Counted from the first letter of the stretch, positions 1 to 6,992 are shown. The stretch: 9,180 nt of DNA from Candidatus Dadabacteria bacterium (GCA_020054175.1 JAGVLR010000141.1:1-9180); one strand, 5' to 3'. A program made the numbers and translations. The notes: a model not told the origin generated them from the letters alone.

Positions 1-49
1 TATTGCTACGTACGGACACGGCTTTAGAGGTATGGTGTGTTGGTTGGTA

Positions 50-271
50 TCAGTATTGGTTGTCTGTAAGCCAGTTCTCCATCCACTCCTTCGTTTTCTC
101 GGCGAGCTCCCTGCTCGAAACTGCCGAAACGCGGGTGTCGTTCAAGTATACTCCCCAGTATGTAACGGGAACGTGAACCGACTCCAAGTGAGCTTCCTTG
201 TCGAATCCATAAACCTCGGGTGAACAATCGCAGGACGGCGTGATCGTGCACTGTGCTATTCTGATATCCAT
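50..271 (-). CDS. Small hypothetical protein, 73 aa
   Basis: I do not recognise this protein. The ATG at 271 was chosen because a good ribosome binding site (GAGGTG on the minus strand) lies about six bases upstream. A longer reading from 328 has no such site and would add 19 residues. The protein begins MDIRIAQCTIT and has three cysteines within its first 17 residues (Cys8, Cys15, Cys17). A probable beta-rich middle contains VPVTYWGVYL, and the charged, helix-like C-terminus contains ELAEKTKEWMENWL. There is no signal peptide or membrane segment, so it is probably cytosolic. It could be a small alpha/beta domain, and the close cysteines might bind a metal, but neither idea is shown by the sequence. 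It is divergent from the arginine decarboxylase gene, with a 306-base gap between them. The start signal makes a real gene more likely than not, but no homologue is recalled. Confidence 0.5.
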   Translation of the reverse strand: MDIRIAQCTITPSCDCSPEVYGFDKEAHLESVHVPVTYWGVYLNDTRVSAVSSRELAEKTKEWMENWLTDNQY

Positions 272-345
272 GTCTTCACCTCGCTGTTTAAATTTTTGCC
301 AATCATCTCTACCTGGAATTATTAGCAATTTTTATGCCAGTATTG

Positions 346-373
346 AATCTAAGCACGAATTGCGTGATTTCAA
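346..373 (-). promoter_or_regulatory. Possible promoter for the 73-aa gene
   Basis: On the minus strand TTGAAA (373-368) is followed after 16 bases by TAGATT (351-346), a modest match to sigma-70 elements. It is upstream of the start at 271. The same stretch contains CACG (354-357) and CGTG (363-366) as a short inverted repeat, flanked by imperfect TTGAA/TTCAA arms. The assignment is weak and rests only on motif similarity. Confidence 0.22.
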
Positions 374-419
374 GGTCTTACGTCGAAAGGCCCTGCCCGG
401 CTGGTGTGTAAATTACCGC

Positions 420-473
420 ATGTGCACAAATTCCGGCACATATGTGCAACAATATCCGCCATATATGATGGCG
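420..473. promoter_or_regulatory. Palindrome cluster, candidate operator
   Basis: Several short symmetric elements are packed into about 54 bases. They are TGTGCACA (421-428), the perfect 12-base palindrome GCACATATGTGC (436-447), and the inverted repeat CGCCAT/ATGGCG with a 5-base spacer (457-462 and 468-473). The heptamer ATGTGCA occurs at 420-426 and again at 442-448, 22 bases apart, which is close to two helical turns. The cluster ends about 26 bases upstream of a good -35 element. This is the pattern expected for dimeric transcription-factor sites controlling the decarboxylase gene, but I recognise no known regulator motif. Confidence 0.35.
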
Positions 474-498
474 CGAGAGGCGGCGCGAAGAGCGAATG

Positions 499-527
499 TT
501 GACAATGGGGGTTTTATAGTAGAAAAT
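499..527 (+). promoter_or_regulatory. Probable sigma-70-type promoter of the arginine decarboxylase gene
   Basis: A perfect -35 hexamer TTGACA (499-504) is followed after 17 bases by GAAAAT (522-527), a 4 of 6 match to the -10 consensus. Transcription would begin near 534, giving a leader of roughly 45 bases before the TTG start at 578. TATAGT at 515-520 matches the -10 consensus better but is too close to this -35. The surroundings are AT-rich compared with the flanking coding DNA. Confidence 0.42.
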
Positions 528-563
528 TCTGCTTTTATTTTAAGAACAGCGCTTAAATTTTAC

Positions 564-569
564 GGAGGG
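564..569 (+). promoter_or_regulatory. Ribosome binding site deciding a TTG start
   Basis: GGAGGG at 564-569 sits eight bases before the TTG at 578. It is the only good Shine-Dalgarno sequence nearby. The protein then opens LLPKKAFITKGVG, which fits the usual beginning of this enzyme family, so TTG is preferred to any downstream ATG. Confidence 0.7.
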
Positions 570-577
570 AATACAAA

Positions 578-1126
578 TTGCTTCTACCAAAAAAGGCTTT
601 TATCACGAAGGGCGTAGGAAAACATAAGGAAAAGCTCACGAGCTTCGAGATGGCGTTGAGAGACGCTAAAATCGCCGAATTTAATTTAGTGAGGGTATCC
701 AGCATATTCCCCCCGCACTGCACGCTAGTGCCGCGCTCGAAGGGGCTCAAGAACCTCTTCCCGGGGCAGATCGTACACGTGGTCATCAGCGAAAACGCTA
801 CCAACGAGCCCAACCGCCTCATTGCCGCCGCGACGGGCATAGCCCTGCCGAAAGACACCTCGCGCCACGGATATATCTCGGAGCATCACAGCTACGGTCA
901 GAACGACACCATAGCCGGTGAGTACGCCGAAGACCTCGCCGCGTATATGCTCGCGACGACTCTCGGCGCGCCGTTCGATCCGGACAAGAGCTACGACGAG
1001 CAGAAGGACATCTGGGACATAAGCGGGAACATCGTCAAGACTACCAACACGACGCAGACAGCCGTCGGCGACAAGAGCGGCCTCTGGACGACGGTTATCT
1101 CGTCAGTCGTTTTCTGCGAGTTCTAG
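578..1126 (+). CDS. pdaD: Pyruvoyl-dependent arginine decarboxylase
   Basis: This enzyme decarboxylates arginine to agmatine, the first step of the agmatine route to putrescine. It uses a covalently bound pyruvoyl group instead of pyridoxal phosphate. The 182-residue proenzyme starts at TTG. It has the family's N-terminal TKGVG and the self-cleavage site LVRVSSIFPP, where cleavage between Ser41 and Ser42 would give a beta chain and a pyruvoyl-capped alpha chain. Asn36 corresponds to the asparagine needed for processing in the Methanocaldococcus enzyme (Asn47), and Glu102 in ISEHH is the likely counterpart of its proton-donor glutamate (Glu109). The middle block GIALPKD and the C-terminal segment with GNIVKTTNTTQTAVG and WTTVISSVVF are typical of the longer family form. 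The protein is soluble and expected to form trimers or larger rings. It appears monocistronic: its own promoter lies upstream and a hairpin follows. No other polyamine gene is in the window. The family is common in archaea and patchy in bacteria. Confidence 0.95.
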   Translation: MLLPKKAFITKGVGKHKEKLTSFEMALRDAKIAEFNLVRVSSIFPPHCTLVPRSKGLKNLFPGQIVHVVISENATNEPNRLIAAATGIALPKDTSRHGYISEHHSYGQNDTIAGEYAEDLAAYMLATTLGAPFDPDKSYDEQKDIWDISGNIVKTTNTTQTAVGDKSGLWTTVISSVVFCEF

Positions 1127-1164
1127 GAACGCCCCGGAAGGGTTTCCGATTCGAATATGAATTG

Positions 1165-1193
1165 CCTCCGGGCGGAGCTATGCCCGGAGGTTT
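1165..1193 (+). terminator. GC-rich hairpin terminator in a convergent gap
   Basis: A perfect 9-base-pair stem, CCTCCGGGC (1165-1173) with GCCCGGAGG (1182-1190), encloses an 8-base loop and is followed on the plus strand by TTTCC. It begins 39 bases after the decarboxylase stop codon. The run of T is short, so termination may be partial. Read on the minus strand it also lies just beyond the end of rmuC, with no T run there, so a two-way role is possible but less well supported. Confidence 0.65.
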
Positions 1194-1220
1194 CCATACT
1201 TCACACCCGGGCAAGTAGAG

Positions 1221-2453
1221 TTATTCGTCTTCGGGCTTCAGAGCCGGCGCGGCGAATTCCGGCGCGGAGTTAATGCCCTGGCTTTCCCTGAGGGCCTCAA
1301 TTTTCCGGAGCGGCCTTTCGACCATGTTCGTCCTCGTGCCCTTCAGAGTCTCGTACTCCTTTTTGACGTCGTCGATTTTGCTTCCGAGCTTGTCGTAGCA
1401 TTCGACGTACGCCCGCCACTGCTTTCGGAATTCGCCGTAGAGGGAGAGTATGTCGCCGGTGGTGCGCTTTAAGTTGAAGTTGTCGACAGACTGCCTTATG
1501 ACCGCGAGGACGGCGTAGAGCGTTATCGGCGAGCAGAGTATGACCTTAGAGCGGAGGGCGTCGTCCATGATGAGCGCGTCGTGCTCCTGGACGAAGGAAT
1601 AGATCTGCTCGTTCGGAATAAAGACGATGACATAATCGATGGTGTTGTCCTCGGGGTTGATGTATTCCCGCCGCGTGACGTCCCTGACGCGCGCCCTGAC
1701 GTCTTTAATGAATTGCGACCTGAGCGAGGACTTTTCACTTTCCGATCCGGCCTCGAGGAATTTGAGGTAGTTGTCGAGCGGGAATTTCACGTCCATGTTA
1801 ACCTTGAGCCCGTCGGGGAGGATAAAGGTGTAGTCGGGTATGGACGACGAAGCTGCGAGCATCTTTTGCTTGTGATAGTTGACCCCTTCCTTGAATCCGA
1901 TGAAGGCTAGAATGTCCTCCGCCATCCGTTCTCCCCACTGGCCACGCTTTTTCGTATTGGCCAGGGCCTCCCTGAGCTGGCTCGTCGTCGCCTGGAGCTC
2001 TGCCGTTCTCTCCGTGGCCGCCTTCAGCTGGCTGGTAAGCTCGCCGTATTTCTGTTCCCTGTCCTTCTCGAAAGCGATGATCCTGCTCTGCGTTCTTTCG
2101 AGCTCCTCCCTTATGACGGCGAGCGTCTGATCGATCATGCCCTTCTTGTTTTCGAGCTCCTTTCCGCCAAGCTCTGTCTGCCGCGTGAGGGATTCCCCGG
2201 CGAGCTTTAAAAACTCCCCGGTATTGCGGGAAAGGGCCTCGTGCGAGAGGGCACCGAACGACTCCCGTATTCCGTCTATTATGCGGTCGAGCTCTTCGAG
2301 CTTTCTGGTTTCCGACTCATTGAAAATTTCCTCGGCGATATCCCTCGCCCTCCCCTTCGCCGCTAGGTTCCAGAGGATGACGGCGAGGGCCCCGAGCACG
2401 ACTCCCCCGCCGAATACCGCGAGGTTGTGTGGAGTGAGATATTCTTCTATCAT
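1221..2453 (-). CDS. rmuC: RmuC family DNA recombination protein
   Basis: RmuC limits recombination at inverted repeats in E. coli and is regarded as a membrane-anchored protein with a nuclease-like fold; its exact activity is not settled. The 410 residues show the family's order. A single N-terminal membrane segment lies at about 12-31 (VFGGGVVLGALAVILWNLAA). A long coiled coil runs from about 35 to 170, rich in Glu, Lys, Arg and Gln. The conserved RmuC domain follows from about 170 to 375, with RGQWGE and then PDYTFILPDGLKVNMDVKFP, which carries the D..DxK pattern of PD-(D/E)xK nucleases. The ATG at 2453 has AAGG seven bases upstream. It follows recN by 67 bases on the same strand and is the last gene of the run, ending against the decarboxylase gene across a convergent gap. 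The tail after about 390 is rich in Ala, Pro and Glu and is probably disordered. Length is normal for the family. Confidence 0.95.
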   Translation of the reverse strand: MIEEYLTPHNLAVFGGGVVLGALAVILWNLAAKGRARDIAEEIFNESETRKLEELDRIIDGIRESFGALSHEALSRNTGEFLKLAGESLTRQTELGGKELENKKGMIDQTLAVIREELERTQSRIIAFEKDREQKYGELTSQLKAATERTAELQATTSQLREALANTKKRGQWGERMAEDILAFIGFKEGVNYHKQKMLAASSSIPDYTFILPDGLKVNMDVKFPLDNYLKFLEAGSESEKSSLRSQFIKDVRARVRDVTRREYINPEDNTIDYVIVFIPNEQIYSFVQEHDALIMDDALRSKVILCSPITLYAVLAVIRQSVDNFNLKRTTGDILSLYGEFRKQWRAYVECYDKLGSKIDDVKKEYETLKGTRTNMVERPLRKIEALRESQGINSAPEFAAPALKPEDE

Positions 2454-2520
2454 GGCTTTCCCTTGATGGACTCTGTCAAAACATGAGAAAGAAACGCCCG
2501 CGTGAGGCCGGAGCCGTCGC

Positions 2521-4173
2521 TCACCCGCCCAGCATTTCGTGCGCGGCGTCGAGGGTTTTCTGCGTGATGTTGATGCCGCCTATCATGCGGGCGAGCTCTT
2601 TCACGCGCTCCTCCCGCCCGAGCGCGCATATCGCGACCCTCGTCTTCCCGCCTTCGACGGACTTCGTTACGGCAAGGTGAGAGTCGGCGAATTTGGCGAC
2701 CTGGGGCAGGTGCGTGATGCATATCACCTGTGTGCGCCGGGAGAGGGCGCTTATCTTTTTGCCGACCGTTTCGGCGACCGCGCCTCCGACGCCCGAATCT
2801 GCTTCGTCGAATATTATCACCGAGCCGCCCGCCTTCGCCGCGGCTTCCCTTAAAACGAGCATCACGCGCGACAGCTCTCCCCCCGAGGCGACTTTGACGA
2901 GCGGCTTCAGTTCTTCGTCCGGGTTGGCGGAGAACATGAACGCCGCCGAATCGATGCCGTCTTCGGAGACCGTCTTTTCGGCGAACGGCATCGAGAAGCG
3001 TGCGCTCTTTATGCCGACCTCTTTTAACTCCTTCTCGACTGTCTTCACGAGATTCGCCGCTGCAGCCTTTCTTTTCTCCGAGAGATCGCGCGCCAGCGAG
3101 TCCAGTTCTTTCTTTACGGCCCCGGATTCATTTCTCAGGCGCGAAAGCTCCTCTTCGAAATTTGCAGTCCGCCCGAGCTCGGAGCCGAGCTCCTCTCTTT
3201 TTCTGAGTATTTCTTCAATCGTGTCGCCGTATTTTCTTTTGAGCGCGCCTATTACGCGGAGCCGCTCTTCTATGACTTCGAGCCTGCCCTCGGGAAACTC
3301 GAGCCCCGAGACATAGTCCCGGAGATATGCCGCCGCATCCTTTAGCTGTATTATCGCGTTCTTAACGGCCTCGGAAGGCTCTCCCAGCGAAGGGTCTATA
3401 CCGCCGGCGTCGCCAAGGTCAGACGCGATCCTTGTGAGCGCGCCGAGTATGGATTCCTCGCTCTCGTAAATCCGGCCGTAAGCCCCTTCCGCCGCCGACA
3501 GGAGCCGCCCGGCGTTAAGGAGCCGCTTTTTCTCTTCTTCGAGCTCGTCGTCCTCTCCTTCCTGAAGGAGCGCGTCGTCGATCTCGGAGCACTGGAACCT
3601 TAAAAAGTCTTCCCTCTGCGCGAGGGTCTTCCTGTCTTCGGAGAGTTTTTGGATTTCAGCTTCGAGCGACCTGTATCGCCGGTATAGTTCTCTCACGCCC
3701 GCAGCAAGCTCGCCGAGCCCTCCGGTTTCGTCCACGACTTTCAGATGGTTCTCCTCTTTAAGAAGCGCCTGGTGCTCGTGCTGGCCGAATATGTCCACCA
3801 GCCCGCCGGCGGCGTCTTCGACCATCTTGAGCGTCGCTATGCCGCCGTTCATGAATGAGCGCGGCCGGCCTTTACGTGGGATTATGCGCTTTACGAGAAG
3901 CTCGCCGCCGGATACGTCGACACCCGCGGCTTCGAGCGCGGCGGCAGCCTCGCTGCCGGGCGGCACTTCGAAGAGGGCTTCGAGGTGCGCCTCGTCCTTG
4001 CCGGTTTTAATGTCTTCGGCTGAGGCCTTTCCGCCCATGATTATGCCGAGCGCATCTATGATGACGGACTTGCCCGCGCCCGTCTCGCCGGTGATGATGT
4101 TGAGACCGGGGCCGAACGAGACGGAGATGTCGTCGATTATGGTGAAGTTTCTGAGCGTGAGTCCGAGCAGCAT
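2521..4173 (-). CDS. recN: DNA repair protein RecN
   Basis: RecN is an SMC-like ATPase recruited to double-strand breaks, where it holds DNA ends or sister chromosomes together for RecA-dependent repair. All ATPase elements are visible. Walker A GETGAGKS is at 29-36. The FGQHEHQALL block characteristic of RecN is near 129-138. The ABC signature ASGGELSRVML is at 429-439. Walker B IIFDEADSGVGG is near 453-464, and the switch histidine is in ITHLPQVA near 488. A long charged coiled-coil region separates the N- and C-terminal halves, much shorter than in true SMC proteins. At 550 residues it matches the roughly 550 usual for the family. The start at 4173 lies 5 bases after the sigma-factor stop codon and has only a weak ribosome binding site, suggesting translational coupling. 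No LexA-type operator can exist in so short a gap, so expression should follow the upstream promoter. Confidence 0.98.
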   Translation of the reverse strand: MLLGLTLRNFTIIDDISVSFGPGLNIITGETGAGKSVIIDALGIIMGGKASAEDIKTGKDEAHLEALFEVPPGSEAAAALEAAGVDVSGGELLVKRIIPRKGRPRSFMNGGIATLKMVEDAAGGLVDIFGQHEHQALLKEENHLKVVDETGGLGELAAGVRELYRRYRSLEAEIQKLSEDRKTLAQREDFLRFQCSEIDDALLQEGEDDELEEEKKRLLNAGRLLSAAEGAYGRIYESEESILGALTRIASDLGDAGGIDPSLGEPSEAVKNAIIQLKDAAAYLRDYVSGLEFPEGRLEVIEERLRVIGALKRKYGDTIEEILRKREELGSELGRTANFEEELSRLRNESGAVKKELDSLARDLSEKRKAAAANLVKTVEKELKEVGIKSARFSMPFAEKTVSEDGIDSAAFMFSANPDEELKPLVKVASGGELSRVMLVLREAAAKAGGSVIIFDEADSGVGGAVAETVGKKISALSRRTQVICITHLPQVAKFADSHLAVTKSVEGGKTRVAICALGREERVKELARMIGGINITQKTLDAAHEMLGG

Positions 4174-4178
4174 TCGCT

Positions 4179-5528
4179 CTACTCGATGAAGCTTTTCAGA
4201 ATCGCCCCCACGTCCGAGACTTCGAGCTTTTCCAGCGCGCGCTTTTCGATCTGCCTGATGCGCTCCCTCGTGAGCCTGAAGTGCTTGCCTATCTCGTCGA
4301 GAGTGAACGTCGCCTCGAACCCTATCCCGAACCTCATCTTGAGTATCTGCTCTTCCCTCGGCGTCAGCGTCGAGAGCGCGTCCTTTATCTTGGACGTGAG
4401 CGTCGCCTTCGCGACGGCGTAGTCCGGCGAGCAGGATATGTCGTCCGGGATGAAGTCGAGAAGCGTGGACTTTTCTCCGTCGAGAACGGGGGAATCGAGC
4501 TGAACGACTTCTTTCGTCGCTTCGAGCACCCTCTTCACGCCTTCGACCGAGATGCCTGTCTTCCGGGATATCTCTTCGGGAAGCGGCTTTCTGCCCATCT
4601 CTTTATTCATGGCGGAGCTCACCCTGTGCACCTTCGTCGCCTGCTCGAGCACGTAAACGGGGACGCGGATCGTCCTCGTCTGGTCGAGAAGCGAACGGGA
4701 TATCGCCTGGTGAATCCACCACGAAGCGTACGTGGAGAACTTGTAGCCTTTCGTATGGTCGAACCTTTCGACCGCGCGCATGAGGCCGACATTGCCTTCC
4801 TGGATTAGGTCGGGAAGCGGCAGCCCGCGGCTCATGTAGCGCTTTGCGATGCTGACGACGAGCCGGAGGTTCGCCTTTATGAACCTTTCCTTGAAGCGCC
4901 TCGCTCGAAGCGTGTAGACCTTCGAGAGCGTCGTCGAGCGTTTGATATTTTTTCTCGCCGTATCGCCGTCGAGCTTCTGGAGGCGTAACCTGAGACTCTT
5001 GGCCGCCTTCATATCGCGCGCAGCTCTATGGGTTTTAAGGCCTTCGACGCTGCGGACGCCCCTGCCGAGGGTTTTTTCGAGCCTCTTCTGAAAGAGCGCG
5101 TCGAGCACCGCTTTAACTTCCGCGGCCCTGGCCTCGCAGCGCTTTATCTTCGCCGAGACTTCGATCTCTTCCTTCGGGGTAAGGAGAGGCTCCATGCCCA
5201 TCTCTTTAAAGTAAACCTGGAGGAGCCTGAACTCTTCGTCGGGAGTGAACTGCTTTCCGCCTTCTTCGCCCGAGTCGTCTTCTTCGGCCGACTCGTCGGC
5301 TTTTAGATCCATTTCGGCCTCTGTTATGTCGGCCAAAACTTTTTCGTCGAGCTCCAGAATAAATTCTTCCTGATTGGCAGGGTCGGCGTCTTCGGCGTAT
5401 GCCTCGAACGCCGGAGTCTCCTGGAATTTTTCCCCGCCCTTTTCTTTCTTCTTGGAAATCGAGCCTACCCTCGATTTCGGAAGCTCGGACACAGTAAGGG
5501 CCTTACTCTTCAATCTTGCCTGTCGCAT
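4179..5528 (-). CDS. RpoD/SigA-family RNA polymerase sigma factor with an extra segment
   Basis: This sigma-70 factor directs RNA polymerase to -10/-35 promoters. Residues 1-95 are an unusual acidic leader with no recognisable region 1.1. Region 1.2 is at about 96-130 (RLLQVYFKEMG, LLTPKEE). Region 2 is at about 213-287 (ANLRLVVSIAKRYM, DLIQEGNVGLMRAVERFD, FSTYASWWIHQAI, RTIRVP). Region 3 is at about 290-360, and region 4 at about 382-440 (LTPREEQILKMRFGIG and the helix-turn-helix TLDEIGKHFRLTRERIRQIEKRA). Between regions 1.2 and 2.1 lies a basic segment at about 131-212, considerably longer than in RpoS-like factors but unlike, and shorter than, the large non-conserved domain of proteobacterial RpoD. 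It could be the primary factor or a group 2, RpoS-like one; the sequence does not decide. GAGGAGG eight bases before the ATG at 5528 fixes the start. It lies 30 bases after proA and 5 before recN, so the three are probably co-transcribed. Confidence 0.92.
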   Translation of the reverse strand: MRQARLKSKALTVSELPKSRVGSISKKKEKGGEKFQETPAFEAYAEDADPANQEEFILELDEKVLADITEAEMDLKADESAEEDDSGEEGGKQFTPDEEFRLLQVYFKEMGMEPLLTPKEEIEVSAKIKRCEARAAEVKAVLDALFQKRLEKTLGRGVRSVEGLKTHRAARDMKAAKSLRLRLQKLDGDTARKNIKRSTTLSKVYTLRARRFKERFIKANLRLVVSIAKRYMSRGLPLPDLIQEGNVGLMRAVERFDHTKGYKFSTYASWWIHQAISRSLLDQTRTIRVPVYVLEQATKVHRVSSAMNKEMGRKPLPEEISRKTGISVEGVKRVLEATKEVVQLDSPVLDGEKSTLLDFIPDDISCSPDYAVAKATLTSKIKDALSTLTPREEQILKMRFGIGFEATFTLDEIGKHFRLTRERIRQIEKRALEKLEVSDVGAILKSFIE

Positions 5529-5558
5529 CTTGCCATCCTCCTCTATTAAGATGGGGTA

Positions 5559-6851
5559 CTACTCTCTGACCTGCCCTTCTCCGAATACTATGAACTTCGT
5601 TGTGGTCAGTTCCTCGAGGCCCATTGGTCCGAATGCGTGCAGCCGGGACGTGCTGATGCCTATCTCGGCGCCAAGGCCGAGCTCAAACCCGTCCGCGAAA
5701 CGCGTGGAGGCGTTCACCATGACGGCGGAAGAATTAACGCCGTCGACGAACGCGCGCGCGTTGCCGTAATCCTGGGTGATTATCGATTCGGTGTGCATTG
5801 AGCCGTATTTTTCGATGTGAGCTATGGCTTCTTCGAGGCCGGAGACGACTTTAACGCTGAGGATGAGGTCGAGATATTCTTCGTACCAGTCGGCCTCTGT
5901 CGCCTCTTTAACCCCGGGAATTATTTCTCTTGTCGCGGCGCAGCCCCTTAATTCTACCCCCGCCGCTTCGAACGCCCGTGCAATCCTTGGAAGAAATGCG
6001 GGCGCGATATTTTCATGAACCAGAAGTGTTTCGAGCGCGTTGCAAACCCCCGGGCGTGAGACCTTCGCGTTAAGAGATATCTTTTCCGCCATGTCCTCGT
6101 CGGCGCTCTCGTCGACGAATATGTGGCAGACGCCTTTATAGTGCTTCAGCACCGGTATTCTAGAATTTTCGGCGACGAACCTTATCAAACCTTCGCCGCC
6201 TCTCGGTATGACGAGGTCGATGTATTCTTCGAGCCGGAGCATTTCGAGAACTGCGTCGCGGTCTGTAACGGGGATTATCTGCACGGAATCTTCGGGGATG
6301 CCCGCTTCACGCGAGGCGCGCCGGAGAACTTCGCCTATGGCGACGTTGGTTCTTATCGTTTCGGAGCCGCCGCGCAGTATGACGGCGTTGCCCGATTTCA
6401 CGCAGAGCCCGGCGGCGTCGGCTGTAACATTAGGCCTCGATTCGTAGATTATGGCTATAACGCCGAGGGGTATTCGCATACGCCCTACCTGGAGGCCGTT
6501 CGGCCGCCGCCACATGCGGACTACTTCGCCGACAGGGTCGGGAAGAGCGGCAACTTCTCCAAGGCCGAGGGCTATCTTTTCGAGACGCGCCGTATCGAGC
6601 CTGAGCCTGTCCGTCATGGCGCCAGAAAGCCGTTTTGCAGCGGCGGCGGCGAGGTCTTTCGCGTTTTCGTCGAGTATGTACGGTGCGTTATCGATGAGCC
6701 CCTGCGCCATTCCGAGAAGGGCTTTGTTCCGGGCTTCGGTGCCGGTTCTGGCGAGCTTTTGGGACGCTGTTTTGGCTTTTTCGGCGATTTCTCTCAGGAG
6801 GGTTGATATTCGGGTATCTTTGGATTTATTTTTTGCTTTAATATCAGACAT
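5559..6851 (-). CDS. proA: Glutamate-5-semialdehyde dehydrogenase (gamma-glutamyl phosphate reductase)
   Basis: ProA reduces gamma-glutamyl phosphate to glutamate semialdehyde with NADPH, the second step of proline synthesis from glutamate, in the cytosol. The 430-residue protein is colinear with the family. The N-terminal helix region is IAEKAKTASQKLAR, and the nucleotide-binding part contains GVIAIIYESRPNVT (130-143) and ILRGGSE. The catalytic cysteine is Cys270 in SRPGVCNALETLLVHE. The signature EIGISTSRLHAFGPMGLEELTTTK is near 396-419. The partner glutamate kinase ProB is not adjacent, so it must lie elsewhere. The ATG at 6851 has no clear Shine-Dalgarno sequence; translation may start weakly or from a short leader. 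The first dozen residues are lysine-rich and poorly conserved, so a slightly later start is possible. A good promoter lies 35-64 bases upstream. It heads the run that continues into the sigma factor. Confidence 0.97.
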   Translation of the reverse strand: MSDIKAKNKSKDTRISTLLREIAEKAKTASQKLARTGTEARNKALLGMAQGLIDNAPYILDENAKDLAAAAAKRLSGAMTDRLRLDTARLEKIALGLGEVAALPDPVGEVVRMWRRPNGLQVGRMRIPLGVIAIIYESRPNVTADAAGLCVKSGNAVILRGGSETIRTNVAIGEVLRRASREAGIPEDSVQIIPVTDRDAVLEMLRLEEYIDLVIPRGGEGLIRFVAENSRIPVLKHYKGVCHIFVDESADEDMAEKISLNAKVSRPGVCNALETLLVHENIAPAFLPRIARAFEAAGVELRGCAATREIIPGVKEATEADWYEEYLDLILSVKVVSGLEEAIAHIEKYGSMHTESIITQDYGNARAFVDGVNSSAVMVNASTRFADGFELGLGAEIGISTSRLHAFGPMGLEELTTTKFIVFGEGQVRE

Positions 6852-6885
6852 TTAGCTGGTCAACGGTCCTAGTACTGGTAATAAA

Positions 6886-6915
6886 ATGATAATACATCCG
6901 CCGAAGTAAAGTCAA
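6886..6915 (-). promoter_or_regulatory. Sigma-70-type promoter upstream of proA
   Basis: On the minus strand TTGACT (6915-6910) is followed by TATCAT (6891-6886) after 18 bases, or by TATTAT (6894-6889) after 15. Each hexamer matches the consensus in 5 of 6 positions. The predicted start is near 6879, leaving a leader of about 28 bases. It is the clearest promoter of the window and probably drives proA, the sigma factor and recN together. Confidence 0.55.
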
Positions 6916-6962
6916 TAGTAATTTTTAGCCGGCGGCGCCCTGAATACTGCATCCGCGGCCTA

Positions 6963-6992
6963 ACGGAAAAGATAACCGGATTGACGGAAAAG
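6963..6992. repeat. Pair of 9-base direct repeats after uxs
   Basis: ACGGAAAAG occurs at 6963-6971 and 6984-6992, with starts 21 bases apart, in the 145-base gap between uxs and proA. No convincing intrinsic terminator for uxs is visible in this gap: the GC-rich run near 6928-6940 is not followed by T residues on the minus strand. The repeats could be a protein-binding site upstream of the proA promoter, or chance. Confidence 0.25.

Noticed and set aside
240..617. A 125-codon open frame on the plus strand across the gap before the decarboxylase gene
   Set aside because: It has no ribosome binding site, an unusual low-complexity residue mix, and would run over the promoter, the palindromes and the well-supported TTG start of the decarboxylase.
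1165..1190. Considered the strong hairpin as a riboswitch or mobile-element end
   Set aside because: Its position between two convergent stop codons, simple perfect stem and short T run fit a terminator better.
2474..2479. TTGACA on the minus strand just upstream of rmuC
   Set aside because: A -10 element at normal spacing would fall on the rmuC start codon and none is there, so it is not a usable promoter for rmuC.
2693..3316. A 207-codon plus-strand open frame opposite recN
   Set aside because: It is a serine-, alanine- and proline-rich shadow of the recN coiled-coil region with no plausible start signal.
6123..6806. A 227-codon plus-strand open frame opposite proA
   Set aside because: It lies wholly within proA, which has all its catalytic motifs; the opposite-strand protein has no family features.
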